NCBI RefSeq assembly: GCF_000428885.1 | Contig: NZ_KE386810.1 | Coordinates: 580,979-644,978, forward strand | DNA from: Geothrix fermentans DSM 14018 | Lineage (GTDB): Bacteria; Acidobacteriota; Holophagae; Holophagales; Holophagaceae | Reading direction: 5' to 3' | Length of the DNA stretch: 64,000 nt | Shown: positions 26,783-35,420 of the stretch, one piece after another | Layout of the letters: each line of letters begins with the position of its first letter | Numbering within the stretch: the stretch's first letter is position 1 | Translations under genes and position numbers: made by a program | The notes under the pieces: model-generated | Seen by the model: only the letters and a program-made list of their open reading frames with translations | What the model was told of the DNA's origin: nothing | Database searches by the model: none

Positions 26783-28450
26783 CTACCGCCGGTAGTACGC
26801 GCGTATGGCATTCACCACCGCCACGGCATAGCGCTCGCGGAAGTCCGGGTCGCGCAGGTTGGCGGCGTCGTCCTCATTGGTGAGGTTGGCCACTTCGATG
26901 AGGGCCTTGGTCGCGCCGGTGCTGTATCGGATGACGGCAGGGATCCACTTCCCATGGCCACGGTGGATGACGTTGCGGATGGGCCGGTTGGCGTGGACGG
27001 GGATGCTGTCCTTCTGGAGGGCCGACAGCAGGGCCTCGGAGAACTGCCGGGCACGGGCCTCACCCTGGAGCTTCTCCCGACCGGTGAAGGCGACCCGGGC
27101 CGAGCGCCGCGCCTCGGCCACGCGGCCAGTCTTCGCGCCGCCCAGGGCGAAGGTGGAGGGCACCAGAGCAGCCCCGGGTACATAGATCATCGAGCCCCGG
27201 GCCGAGGGGTGCAGGCTGTCGGCATGGAAGCTGAGGAAGAGGGTCTTCTGGGCATCGCCCCGGGTCTTCCGGAAGTCCGCGAAGAGGTCGTTGGCCAGTA
27301 CCCAGCGCAGGTGGACGCTCACGGCCGAGGGACTCTCGCCATCCACGGCGAAGGGGGGGCTGGTGAGGATCTCGGCGGCGCGGCTGGGCGTGCGGATGGT
27401 CTCGCGGCTCTTGAAGCCCAGGCCAGGGTAGCGGATGGTGCTGCTCACCTGGGCCTCGGTCTCCTGCTCCAGGAGCCGCCGCACGCGCATGGTGATGTCG
27501 TAGACGAAATCCGATTCCCAGAGGCCGTTGGCCCGGGCGCCGGGGTCCACGCCGCCATGGCCGGCATCCAGGATGATCCGCACCCCCTTGAGCTTGGGGC
27601 CGGCCTCCACGCGGGCCGTGCGCCGCACCTCGGCGCGGACTTCGCGCTCCTCCGCCAGGCCCGAGCTGCCTTCGGACTGGAAGGGGTCCGCCAGATAGAC
27701 CACGGGGATCTTGACGAGCTGGCCGGGCTGGATGCCACGCACATCCGCGATGCCGCTGCGCTTGGCGATGAGGTCCGCCAGCTCGTTCACGCCCTTGGGA
27801 TCCACCCGGTCCGTGTAGCGGATCACCACGCTCGAATACAGCGCCTCGCCCTTCCGCATGCGGTAGGCTGCGAACTTCCCCTGGGCGTCCTCGTCGAAGG
27901 TGAGCATCCCGCGGTAGGCCGCCACGCGGGCCTCGTCGTCCAGCTCGTCCTCGGGATGGGAGCGGTCGGGACCCCGCCCCGGCCCTCCGAGATCCGCCGA
28001 CAGCAGGCTGCGGGGGATGCGCCAGACGTCGCCCTCCCGCAGCTTCTCCGGCAGGTCCGGATTCCCGGCCATGAGCCGGTCGTAGTTCTGGCCATGGCCC
28101 GTGAAGAGCGCCGCCAGGGTCCAGACGGATTCCACCTCGGGATGGCGGACGGTGTGGCGCACCTCCTCCTGGCGCCACTGGTCCCCGGGGAAGAGGGCCG
28201 ACAGGGCCCAGCGCTTGCCCTGGGGGCTGAGGGACTCGAAGCCCACCCACCCACCGGGGTCGGCCCCCTTGGCCAGGAAGGCCCTGGGCAGCGACTTGCC
28301 TTCCACGCTGAGACCTTTCCGGAACTGGAGCCGGAGGAGGATGGCCCGGCCCTCGGGCGTGCGGGCGTGCGCCAGCACGGGCGCGGGCTCCTGCGCCGCG
28401 GCGACCACCGCGGGCAGGAGCAGGGCCATGCCGAACCTCAGGCCTCCCAC
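26783..28450 (-). CDS. N-acetylmuramoyl-L-alanine amidase with LysM-like repeats
   Basis: 555-aa exported zinc amidase that removes peptide stems from murein. It has a signal peptide (GGLRFGMALLLPAVVAAAQ) and two LysM-like regions (one ending REGDVWRIP, one around RMRKGEALYSSVVIRYTDRV to IQPGQLVKIPV). The C-terminal Amidase_3 domain has IILDAGHGGVDPGARANGLWE (zinc His and Glu), LFLSFHADS (zinc His) and ALIEVANLTNEDDAANL (catalytic Glu). The GTG at 28450 is preferred over ATG 28429 because it keeps an Arg in the signal n-region and has GAGG four bases upstream. It overlaps the preceding gene by 13 bases. Confidence 0.9.
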   Translation of the reverse strand: MGGLRFGMALLLPAVVAAAQEPAPVLAHARTPEGRAILLRLQFRKGLSVEGKSLPRAFLAKGADPGGWVGFESLSPQGKRWALSALFPGDQWRQEEVRHTVRHPEVESVWTLAALFTGHGQNYDRLMAGNPDLPEKLREGDVWRIPRSLLSADLGGPGRGPDRSHPEDELDDEARVAAYRGMLTFDEDAQGKFAAYRMRKGEALYSSVVIRYTDRVDPKGVNELADLIAKRSGIADVRGIQPGQLVKIPVVYLADPFQSEGSSGLAEEREVRAEVRRTARVEAGPKLKGVRIILDAGHGGVDPGARANGLWESDFVYDITMRVRRLLEQETEAQVSSTIRYPGLGFKSRETIRTPSRAAEILTSPPFAVDGESPSAVSVHLRWVLANDLFADFRKTRGDAQKTLFLSFHADSLHPSARGSMIYVPGAALVPSTFALGGAKTGRVAEARRSARVAFTGREKLQGEARARQFSEALLSALQKDSIPVHANRPIRNVIHRGHGKWIPAVIRYSTGATKALIEVANLTNEDDAANLRDPDFRERYAVAVVNAIRAYYRR

Positions 28451-28986
28451 GGGGCCTCGCCCGTGGGCAACGCCTCGCCGGAGCGCCCGGCCTTCACCCA
28501 GGCCCGCATGGATTCCTGAAGACCGTCAGGATCCTCGGAGCGGGCCCGGAGGAACCCTTTCAGGCGGCGCTCCAGGTGCCCGGCGCCCTCCTCCAGCAGG
28601 AAGAGACGGTCGTGGAGCCGCTCGTGGGGCGCCTTGCCGGTGCTTGGCGGCAGCTTGAGGGTGCCCATGTCCAGGGTGGCGGCATTGAGGGTGCAGACCC
28701 ACTCCAGGTCGCCGGAGAGGATGCGGAGCTTCATCTTGGCGGGGCGCATGCCGCGGGCCAGGGCCTCGAAGGCCTCGCGGCTCTCGGCCGGGTTGCCCTT
28801 GCGGAGGCTGATCTCCTTCACTTCGCCGCGCTCGGAGACCAGCTGGATGGCGTCGTCCACGAAGCAGCCAGAGCCGTCGCCATCCTCGCCGCTGGCGCCA
28901 CCCTCGGCCATGCTGCGCATCCAGAGCCAGAGCAGGAACTCCTCGCCGAGGAAGCGGCCCTGCTCCATGAGTTCAAGCGGCTTCAC
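28438..28986 (-). CDS. RdgC-like protein, C-terminal half as a separate gene
   Basis: 182-aa protein that resembles the second half of RdgC-type recombination-associated proteins. It has GRFLGEEFLLWLWMRSM, then a FVDDAIQLVSERGEVKEISL strand set, and an ending rich in Leu/Glu/Arg helices. The GTG at 28986 directly follows the TAG of the upstream gene, with GAGGAG six bases upstream. RdgC is a ring-shaped DNA-binding inhibitor of RecA in Escherichia coli. The assignment rests on recalled family pattern, so it is moderate. Confidence 0.6.
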   Translation of the reverse strand: MKPLELMEQGRFLGEEFLLWLWMRSMAEGGASGEDGDGSGCFVDDAIQLVSERGEVKEISLRKGNPAESREAFEALARGMRPAKMKLRILSGDLEWVCTLNAATLDMGTLKLPPSTGKAPHERLHDRLFLLEEGAGHLERRLKGFLRARSEDPDGLQESMRAWVKAGRSGEALPTGEAPWEA

Positions 28987-29598
28987 CTAGGCCTCCTCGA
29001 GTTCGAGATCCAGCGGATCCAGGGCCATCAGGCCCTCCACGGACAGTTCCGGACTGAGCCGGCCCGCCAGCACCAGGGGCGCCAGGGGGTGGATCTCGCA
29101 GCCGAACGATTTGATGAAGATGCTCGCGAGGGCGCCCTGGGCCTTGCTCGACGAGGCCGTGGTCCAGAGGATGCCGCCCTTGAGGTCCCAGGCCACCTCC
29201 ACCACCTTGGGCGTGGGCAGCACCTTGCGCAGCAGCTCGAGCTTGACCTCATCCTGGAGGGAGATGCGGGCCTCCTTGCCGATGAAGGCGAGGTCCTTCT
29301 CCTTCTGGAGGGTCTGCAGGCGCAGGTCCACATGGGCCTTCAGCAGGGCCGGCGGCACGCGGCGGGTGTCGATGCGGAGCCCGAAGACGGCGAAGCGCTC
29401 CTGGCTGACCCAGTCCTCGTCCGGCGGGGTGATGAGGGGGTTGCGCCAGTCGCACCAGCCGATGCGCTCCTCCTCCATCCCGTCCTGGAACGGGCGGAAC
29501 TGGTCCTGCGCCAGGCCGGCCTGGAGATCCTTGGGGTCGGGCACGGGGCCCAGCACCAGGAAGCGTTTGAGGGACACGGTCCCCTGAAGGATGCTCAT
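28987..29598 (-). CDS. RdgC-like protein, N-terminal half as a separate gene
   Basis: 203-aa protein beginning MSILQGTVSLKRFLVLGPVP. It contains the RdgC-like blocks RIDTRRVPPALLKAHVDLRL and ISLQDEVKLELLRKVLPTPK, then VAWDLKGGILWTTASSSKAQ. This parallels the Escherichia coli RdgC order (helix, LKDEV...LLPRAF, strand GLIMVDCASAKKAED). It ends in an acidic tail. The ATG overlaps the PP2C stop (ATGA) and the TAG abuts the GTG of the second half, so the three are co-translated. Confidence 0.6.
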   Translation of the reverse strand: MSILQGTVSLKRFLVLGPVPDPKDLQAGLAQDQFRPFQDGMEEERIGWCDWRNPLITPPDEDWVSQERFAVFGLRIDTRRVPPALLKAHVDLRLQTLQKEKDLAFIGKEARISLQDEVKLELLRKVLPTPKVVEVAWDLKGGILWTTASSSKAQGALASIFIKSFGCEIHPLAPLVLAGRLSPELSVEGLMALDPLDLELEEA

Positions 29599-30515
29599 GA
29601 GGCACCGCCTCCGAAAAGGCTCCGCAGACGGCCCCAGAAGCCGCCTGCCTGGTTCCGGGTGTCCGGGTGCAGCAGGTGGAGGGGCTCCCCCGCCATGGGC
29701 AGGGGGAGGGAGGGATCGTTGAGGACCAGGACGACGCCGGTGACATTGTCCCGGGCGCCCCGGGCGATGGCCTCGTCCAGCAGGAGTTCCAGGCTGCGCC
29801 GGGGGCTGAGGCTCTGGTCCAGCACCTCCCGGATGCGCCCGTCGCCCACTTCGCCGTGAAGGCCGTCGGAGCAGCAGAGCAGCCGGTCGCCGCGGCGCAG
29901 CTCCAGGCGGGACAGCGCCACCTTCAGCGGCTGGGGCGAACCCAGGGCCTGGGTGATCATGTTGCGCTGGGGATGGGTGCGGGCCTGCTCGCGGGTGAGC
30001 GTGCCCTGGGCCACCAGGTCGTTCACAAGGGTCTGGTCCTCGGTGAGCTGGTGCAGTTCGCCCTGGCGCAGCAGGTAGGCCCGGGAGTCGCCGATCTGCG
30101 CCACATAGGCGCAGCCGTTCCAGATGACCGCCGCCGTCAGGGTGGAGCCCATGCCCCGGGCGGTGCGGTCGTCGTCGGAATACCGCAGGACGGCGTCGCT
30201 GGCCTGCCGTACGGCGGCCTCCAGGGCCTTGACCAGATCGGTCTCCCGGCCCCTGCCCGGCGCGAGGCGGCCCCAGTGGCCGAAGAGGTACAGGGCCACC
30301 GCCGCCAGGCCTTCCCGGCTGGCCACCTCCCCGGCGGCGGCCCCGCCCATGCCATCGGCCACAGCCACCAGGAGGCCCGGCTCGCCCACCCGCAGCGAAT
30401 GGGCCGGTCCGTTGATGATGGGCTCTTCGCCGTCCAGCGCGCTCAGCAGGTAGGCGTCTTCGTTGTTCCTCCGGACTTTGCCCGGATGGGTGATCGCGGC
30501 GAAATCGATGAGCAT
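29595..30515 (-). CDS. PP2C-family serine/threonine phosphatase (first of two)
   Basis: 306-aa PPM/PP2C phosphatase. Metal-binding and catalytic motifs are present: RRNNEDAYLLS, VAVADGMGGAAAGEVASREG, GMGSTLTAAVI, AQIGDSRAYLLRQGEL, LCCSDGLHG and GARDNVTGVVLVL. It has no membrane anchor; the C-terminal 50 residues are outside the core. The ATG at 30515 starts MLIDFAAITHPGKVRRNNED. It is coupled to the RdgC-like pair (ATGA), an unusual pairing, and no kinase is adjacent. Confidence 0.92.
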   Translation of the reverse strand: MLIDFAAITHPGKVRRNNEDAYLLSALDGEEPIINGPAHSLRVGEPGLLVAVADGMGGAAAGEVASREGLAAVALYLFGHWGRLAPGRGRETDLVKALEAAVRQASDAVLRYSDDDRTARGMGSTLTAAVIWNGCAYVAQIGDSRAYLLRQGELHQLTEDQTLVNDLVAQGTLTREQARTHPQRNMITQALGSPQPLKVALSRLELRRGDRLLCCSDGLHGEVGDGRIREVLDQSLSPRRSLELLLDEAIARGARDNVTGVVLVLNDPSLPLPMAGEPLHLLHPDTRNQAGGFWGRLRSLFGGGAS

Positions 30516-30602
30516 GAGGGATGACGACCCTGGCGGGTGGCGGGGTTCGGGAAGGTACGGAGGGCCCTTTCCGTTCATCATAGCGGGTGAGGGGAGGAAA
30601 CA

Positions 30603-31625
30603 ATGGCTGAAGGACCCGCGGAGGCGGATCTTCTGGACCTGTTGATCATCGGGGCGGGGCCCGCGGGGATCGCCACCGCCGTGGAGGCCCGCCGGGCCGG
30701 CATCCGGCGCATCCTGCTGCTCGAGAAGGGGCCGGGCCACAGCTTCTCCATCGAGAAGCTCTACACCCCGGGCAAGCGGGTGGACAAGGTCTACCTGGGC
30801 CAGCAGGTGGACTGCGAAGGCGCGGTCTGCATCGTGGATGGCACCCGGGAGACGGTACTGGAGGCCCTGGATGGTTTCGTGCGCGAGTACGGCCTGGACA
30901 TCCGCAGCCACACGGAGGTCAGCCGCATCACACCCCTGGATGGCGGTGGCTTCGAGGCGGTGGATGCCCAGGGAGCCACGTACCGGACGCGGACCGTGGT
31001 CATCGCCATCGGCGTCTACGGGCGGCCCAACAAGCCGGACTACCCCCTTCCCGCCAGCCTCAAGGGCAACGTACGCTTCGATCTCACGGAGAGCCTCCCC
31101 GCCGGCGCGAGCGTACTCGTGGTGGGTGGCGGGAACACCGCCCTGGAGTACGTGGAATACCTCTATGCCGGACACGACGTGACCCTGGCCTACCGCGGCG
31201 CCGAGTTCGCCAGGGCCAACGAGGTGAACCGCAGGATCCTGCGGGACCTGGAGACCTCTGGGCAGGCCACCGTCTGGCGGAACGCCGACATCGCCTCGCT
31301 CGGGGATGCCGGGGCGGCCCCGCGAGTCGAGGTGCGGTTCAAGGATGGCCGGACGGCCCGGTTCGACCATGTGGTGTATGCCCTGGGCGGAGCCACGCCG
31401 GAGGGTTTCCTCCGCCAGGCCGGTGTGGACCTGGACGGGCGGCATCCGCGGGTGGACCACCGCTACCACACGGCGGTGCCCGGCCTCTTCCTGGCGGGCG
31501 ACCTGGTGGCGGGCGGCAAGGGTTCCATCGTCAAGGCCTTCAACACGGGCCGGACCGTGGTGTGGGAGGGGCTCTGCCAGGACCACCTGGAGTGCCGGAT
31601 CCCGGGCGCCGGGGAAGGCGCTTGA
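30603..31625 (+). CDS. NAD(P)/FAD-dependent oxidoreductase, YpdA/thioredoxin-reductase-like
   Basis: 340-aa two-dinucleotide-binding flavoprotein. The FAD motif is LLIIGAGPAGIATAVEARRAG and the NAD(P) motif is VLVVGGGNTALEYVEYL, with a final GLFLAGDLVAGGKGSIVKAFN motif for FAD. The CxxC redox pair of thioredoxin reductase is missing between the two domains, as in YpdA/Bdr-type disulphide reductases. The substrate is unknown. GAGG lies a few bases before the ATG. Its TGA overlaps the TTG start of the next gene. Confidence 0.85.
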   Translation: MAEGPAEADLLDLLIIGAGPAGIATAVEARRAGIRRILLLEKGPGHSFSIEKLYTPGKRVDKVYLGQQVDCEGAVCIVDGTRETVLEALDGFVREYGLDIRSHTEVSRITPLDGGGFEAVDAQGATYRTRTVVIAIGVYGRPNKPDYPLPASLKGNVRFDLTESLPAGASVLVVGGGNTALEYVEYLYAGHDVTLAYRGAEFARANEVNRRILRDLETSGQATVWRNADIASLGDAGAAPRVEVRFKDGRTARFDHVVYALGGATPEGFLRQAGVDLDGRHPRVDHRYHTAVPGLFLAGDLVAGGKGSIVKAFNTGRTVVWEGLCQDHLECRIPGAGEGA

Positions 31626-32491
31626 CGGGCGTCCTGGCCATCCTGGGCCCGGGAGCCCTCGGCCTGTCCGCGGCCCAGTGGGCGGCGGAATGCGGACTCG
31701 AGGTGCGCCTGCTGGGCCGGGACCTGGATCACGCCCGCCGGGGTCTTGCGGAGGTGGAACGGCGGTGGGAGGCCGCCTTCCGGAAGGGAAGGGTGGCGGC
31801 GGAGATCCTGGAACAGGCCTCGGCCCGGATCCGGCCGGCCCCCTTCGGCCCCGGGGCCCTGGAGGGCGTGGACATCTTGCTGGAGGCCTTGCCTGAGGAT
31901 TCGGCCGTGAAGGTCCCCGCCCTGGCGGCGGCCGCGGCCTGGGGCGGAGCCGGCCTGCTGCCGCTCTCAGGCACGTCCGCCCTGCCCATCGCGGACCTGG
32001 CCGCGGCCGCGGGCCTTCAGGGGCGCCTCCTGGGCTTCCACCTGTTCGTGCCGGTGCCGCGCATGGCCGTGGTGGAAATCGCCGTGCCTCCGGGCGTGTC
32101 TGCGGCCCAGGTGGACCGGGCCCGGGCCCTGGGTCTGGCCCTCCGCAAGCGCACCGTGGTCGTGAGGGACCAGCCCGGCTTCGCCGCGGCCCGCATGGCC
32201 CTGGCCCAGGGGCTGGAGGCCATGCGGCTGCTGGAGGCCGGCGTGGCCTCCGCCGAGGACCTCGATGCCCTCATGACCCTGGGCTATGGCCATCCGGTGG
32301 GCCCCCTGGAACTGTCCGACCGCGTGGGCCTGGACCTGCGCCTCCGCATCGCCGAAGGCCTCCACCGGGCTTCCGGGGATCCCCGGTTCGAGCCTCCCGC
32401 CATCCTCCGGGAAAAGGTGGCCGAGGGCGCCACGGGACGGGAAGCTGGACGGGGTTTCTACATCTGGGATCCAGACGGGAGGCGCCTGTGA
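31622..32491 (+). CDS. 3-hydroxyacyl-CoA dehydrogenase-family protein
   Basis: 289-aa NAD-binding dehydrogenase. The N-terminus has a Rossmann GxGxxG (ILGPGALGLSAAQWA), followed by LLEALPEDSAVKV, LLPLSGTSALPIADLA and GFHLFVPVPRMAVVEI. The C-terminal domain has VRDQPGFAAARM, DLDALMTLGYGHPVGPLELSD and GRGFYIWD. The overall layout matches 3-hydroxybutyryl-CoA dehydrogenases. The start is a TTG overlapping the previous stop (TTGA); upstream in-frame sequence belongs to the flavoprotein. Substrate preference is not known. Confidence 0.85.
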   Translation: MTGVLAILGPGALGLSAAQWAAECGLEVRLLGRDLDHARRGLAEVERRWEAAFRKGRVAAEILEQASARIRPAPFGPGALEGVDILLEALPEDSAVKVPALAAAAAWGGAGLLPLSGTSALPIADLAAAAGLQGRLLGFHLFVPVPRMAVVEIAVPPGVSAAQVDRARALGLALRKRTVVVRDQPGFAAARMALAQGLEAMRLLEAGVASAEDLDALMTLGYGHPVGPLELSDRVGLDLRLRIAEGLHRASGDPRFEPPAILREKVAEGATGREAGRGFYIWDPDGRRL

Positions 32492-32640
32492 ACACCCCCA
32501 TCCTCGTGGCCGGCGGTCTCCTCCTCCTGGTCGTGATCTACGTCGCATATCGGATCGGCAAGGTGCTGCTGCGGGTCTTCGTGGGCCTGGCCGCGCTGGC
32601 TCTGCTAAGCTGGGGGCTCTGGAAAGTGTTCCACTCCTGA
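32488..32640 (+). CDS. 50-aa membrane peptide
   Basis: A GTG at 32488 overlapping the previous TGA (GTGA) opens a 50-codon frame ending at TGA 32640. The product starts MNTPILVAGGLLLLVVIYVAY, then a short basic part and a second hydrophobic stretch ending SWGLWKVFHS. Two membrane helices or a hairpin are likely. The tight coupling to the dehydrogenase gene supports it being real. Function is unknown. Confidence 0.55.
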   Translation: MNTPILVAGGLLLLVVIYVAYRIGKVLLRVFVGLAALALLSWGLWKVFHS

Positions 32641-32664
32641 CTCTCAGCCTCCCGAGGAGCAAGC

Positions 32665-32865
32665 ATGGCCGCCATCTCCTGCACCCACTGCGGCGCCGAT
32701 CTGACCGCCCCCCAAAGCGTGCGCATCGCCGAGTACCACTTCGGCCACCTGGAGAAGGTCTCCGAGGACCCGGGCTTCAAGTACCACTTCGAGCAGGCGG
32801 ATAACTTCACCATCCTCTGCAACAGCTGCAAGCGCCTCGTTCGCACCCTCCCCATCGCCAAGTAG
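32665..32865 (+). CDS. Small zinc-ribbon-like protein
   Basis: 66-aa protein with CTHCGAD near the N-terminus and CNSCKRL near the C-terminus, a Cys4 arrangement typical of zinc ribbons. The middle (EYHFGHLEKVSEDPGFKYHF) is not recognised. GAGGAG lies about six bases before the ATG. It is the last gene of the flavoprotein cluster and is followed by a strong terminator. Function unknown. Confidence 0.75.
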   Translation: MAAISCTHCGADLTAPQSVRIAEYHFGHLEKVSEDPGFKYHFEQADNFTILCNSCKRLVRTLPIAK

Positions 32866-32866
32866 T

Positions 32867-32914
32867 TTTTTCTTCTTCAAAAGGAAACGGCCCCGGATGG
32901 GGCCGTTTCCTTTT
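32867..32914. terminator. Bidirectional rho-independent terminator
   Basis: A perfect 16-bp stem (32879-32894 with 32899-32914) and 4-base loop lie between the convergent zinc-ribbon and pilQ genes. The stem's own ends are A/T runs, giving T tails on both strands, plus a T-rich stretch at 32867-32872. Confidence 0.9.
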
Positions 32915-32927
32915 GGGCCGCGCCGGA

Positions 32928-34958
32928 CTACTGGCGCAGCACCCGCGGCGTGATGAAGATCAGCAGCTCGCTGTTGGCCTCGGCCTTGGTGTCCTTCCGG
33001 AAGAGGAAGCCCAGGAGGGGGATCTTCGACAGGAAGGGGACACCCACCCGGCCACTGGTGTGGTTGGTGATGTAGACCCCGCCCAGCACCGCGGTGCCGC
33101 CATCCCGCACGAGCATCTGGGTTTCCAGGGCCTTGCGGAGGATGGTGGGGGTGCCGTTCACAGTGCGGCTGAAATCGGCCTCGGCCTTCTCCAGCTTGAT
33201 GTCCATGATGATGGTGCCCTCGTTGGTGATCTGGGGCGTGACATCGAGCTGCAGGTTCGCGTCCACGAAGGCCACGGTGATGGCGCCGCCGGCCGCGCCG
33301 CCCTGCTGGGAGGGATAGGGGATCTTCTCGCCGCTGAGAATGGTGGCCTTCTTGTTGTTCTGGGTCACCACCTTCGGGGAAGAGACGATCTTCACCGTGC
33401 CGTCGGACTCCAGGGCCTGGAGGATGGCGTTGATGCTGATGCGATTGCTGAGGAAGGAGAGCCAGAGCTCGCCGGCGGGGGCCGCGAGGGAGGTGACACC
33501 GGTCATGCCGGGGGACCAGGCCACAGCCGCCTGCTGCCCGGAGGCTGTGCGATTGAAGCCCTGGATGCCGTTCCAGAAGGGGGCCTGGGTACCGACCCAT
33601 GGAGTGCCGGTGGAGCCGCTGCCGCCCGAGATGGAAGCTGCGCCGCTGTTGGCCTGGGGCCACTTCACGCCGAACTGGCGCTGCCAGTCCTTGTTGGCTT
33701 CCACCACGCGGGCTTCGATCTGGACCTGCTGGATCTGGACGTCCAGGGTCTCCAGCAACTCGGAGATGACCGGGATGCGGGAGGGCAGGTCCGTGATGAT
33801 GAGCGTGTTGGTGCGGTCATCCAGGATGGCCGAGCCGCGCTTGGTCATCATCTCCTTAAGGATCTTCTGGACGTCGCTGACCTTCGCGTAGGAGAGGGGT
33901 CGGGTGATGGTCTGGAGTTCGCCGGCCAGGGCCTTGGTCTCCTCCAGCCGCTTCCGTTCCTCCTCCTCCTTCTGGAGTTTCTCGACCTTGGCGACGCGCA
34001 GGACGCCGTTCTGGATCTCCTTGCCCAGGCTGGCATTCTTGAGCACCACGTCCAGGACCTGATCCCAGGGGGTCTCGTTGAACTTGAACCCGTAGCTGCC
34101 CTGCACGTCGGGGTCCATCACCAGATTCAGCTTGCCCGTATCCGCGAGGATGCGGAGGAAGTCCCGGATGTCCGTGTTCTGGAGGTCGATGGTGATCTTG
34201 GCGCCGGTATATCGCGTCGAGGACTCGCCGAGGGTCCGGCCCGGGTGCCGGCTCACCGGTGCCTGGGGCCGCTCGGCCTCGGGCAGTTGCACAGCCTCGG
34301 GGGTGGCCACGGGCAGGGCCGTGGAGGCGGCCAGCTGGGGCAGGATCTGGAAGGAGCCGCCCACGGCCGGCAGGCTGGTCAGCGGTTTCACCTGGGCCAT
34401 CGCGGGAGCGGCGGCAGGTGCCGGGGCCGGCTCGGCGTGCACCGGCGCGGCGGCCTGAAGGACAGGCGTGGCCAGCGGCTGCGGGTGGTAGACGCCCTCC
34501 ACGCGGGCCTGGACGCGGCCCTCGCCGGGGCTCAGCATCAGATCCACCCCGTCAGGGCTGGTGCCCACCACCACCTGGGTGCCCGGAGCCACCTCCAGCA
34601 CCAGGCGGGTCACCGCCTTGGGTGCGGTGGAGAACTGGCCGAGCCTCGCCTTCTGCACCAGGGGGTGGCTCAGCTGGGCCAGGTCCTTCTTGGTGACGGC
34701 GGTGCCGCGTTCGACACCAGGCAAGTCCAGCACCACCCGGAGGGGGCTGGAAAGCACCTGGATGGCGGGCTGGCCCGCCAGGCCGGGGATCCGGAGCGAC
34801 ACCTTGGCCCCCGCACCAGCGGGTTCCAGGGTGGCGGCGACCAATGTGGCCTTCCCGACGGAGATTTCAGGGGCCGGCGAGGCAAGGAGGGACCCCGTGT
34901 GGATCCCCGCCAGGACCACGCCCCCTGCGACCAGCAAGGAACTCAGGCGAGCATTCAT
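32928..34958 (-). CDS. pilQ: Type IV pilus secretin PilQ
   Basis: 676-aa outer-membrane secretin through which type IV pili exit. It has a signal peptide, N-terminal AMIN-like domains (VVLDLPGVERGTAVTKKDL; VTRLVLEVAPGTQVVVG) that bind peptidoglycan, and a Pro/Ala-rich linker. The secretin N0/STN domain follows (KITIDLQNTDIRDFLRILAD...NLVMDPDVQG), and then the secretin core, with VQIEARVVEANKDWQRQFGV, VVTQNNKKATILSGEKIPY, AVLGGVYITNHTSGRVGVPFL and the terminal ELLIFITPRVLRQ. AGGAGGG is seven bases before the ATG. It overlaps the pilP stop (ATGA). Confidence 0.96.
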   Translation of the reverse strand: MNARLSSLLVAGGVVLAGIHTGSLLASPAPEISVGKATLVAATLEPAGAGAKVSLRIPGLAGQPAIQVLSSPLRVVLDLPGVERGTAVTKKDLAQLSHPLVQKARLGQFSTAPKAVTRLVLEVAPGTQVVVGTSPDGVDLMLSPGEGRVQARVEGVYHPQPLATPVLQAAAPVHAEPAPAPAAAPAMAQVKPLTSLPAVGGSFQILPQLAASTALPVATPEAVQLPEAERPQAPVSRHPGRTLGESSTRYTGAKITIDLQNTDIRDFLRILADTGKLNLVMDPDVQGSYGFKFNETPWDQVLDVVLKNASLGKEIQNGVLRVAKVEKLQKEEEERKRLEETKALAGELQTITRPLSYAKVSDVQKILKEMMTKRGSAILDDRTNTLIITDLPSRIPVISELLETLDVQIQQVQIEARVVEANKDWQRQFGVKWPQANSGAASISGGSGSTGTPWVGTQAPFWNGIQGFNRTASGQQAAVAWSPGMTGVTSLAAPAGELWLSFLSNRISINAILQALESDGTVKIVSSPKVVTQNNKKATILSGEKIPYPSQQGGAAGGAITVAFVDANLQLDVTPQITNEGTIIMDIKLEKAEADFSRTVNGTPTILRKALETQMLVRDGGTAVLGGVYITNHTSGRVGVPFLSKIPLLGFLFRKDTKAEANSELLIFITPRVLRQ

Positions 34959-35410
34959 CGTTTACCCTCCTCACGCTTGAACGTCTTCGTGATGGTTCGG
35001 AATACAGAGCGGTTCGTGGTGTTCACATCCCATTGGTGGAACGTCACGGCCTTATCGGAAATGCCTGTGATCTCGCCGTCCTTGAACCGGTGCCCCACGG
35101 GCAGCCAGCGGACATTCCCGCGGCTGTCGGAGACGATGGCAAAATTCTTGCCGTCCTTCCGGATCATGCCCTTGACGGCGATGTCGTCGATGAGGTCGAG
35201 CGCGTCCACGGGACGGTCATCCCTAGGCGTCGAGAAGGGGTCCCGCTGGATGGTGGGCTTGTAGGGCGTGATCTTGATGACGGCCACGTCCTGGGCCGGA
35301 GCCTCGGGGGCCGGGGCGGCAGGAGCCTCCACGGGTTTCGCCGCGGGGCCCGTCTGGGCTGCCAGGGCGATGCCGGCGAGCAGGGGGAGATGGAGGAGTC
35401 GATGGATCAT
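34955..35410 (-). CDS. pilP: Type IV pilus assembly protein PilP
   Basis: 151-aa exported protein with a signal peptide and an Ala/Pro-rich linker (PAAKPVEAPAAPAPEAPAQD), then the PilP domain. QRDPFSTPRDDRPVDALDL, VKGMIRKDGKNFAIVSDSRG and WLPVGHRFKDGEITGISDKAV resemble PilP, which links the inner-membrane PilMNO complex to PilQ. No lipobox Cys is present, unlike many PilP lipoproteins. It lies between pilO and pilQ as usual. Confidence 0.9.
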   Translation of the reverse strand: MIHRLLHLPLLAGIALAAQTGPAAKPVEAPAAPAPEAPAQDVAVIKITPYKPTIQRDPFSTPRDDRPVDALDLIDDIAVKGMIRKDGKNFAIVSDSRGNVRWLPVGHRFKDGEITGISDKAVTFHQWDVNTTNRSVFRTITKTFKREEGKR

Positions 35411-35420
35411 GGCGGGTACC

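Noticed and set aside
29599..31586. Long minus-strand frame upstream of the RdgC-like and PP2C genes
   Set aside because: The upstream parts are antisense to the flavoprotein or in the wrong frame. Real starts are set by ATGA overlaps and motif positions.
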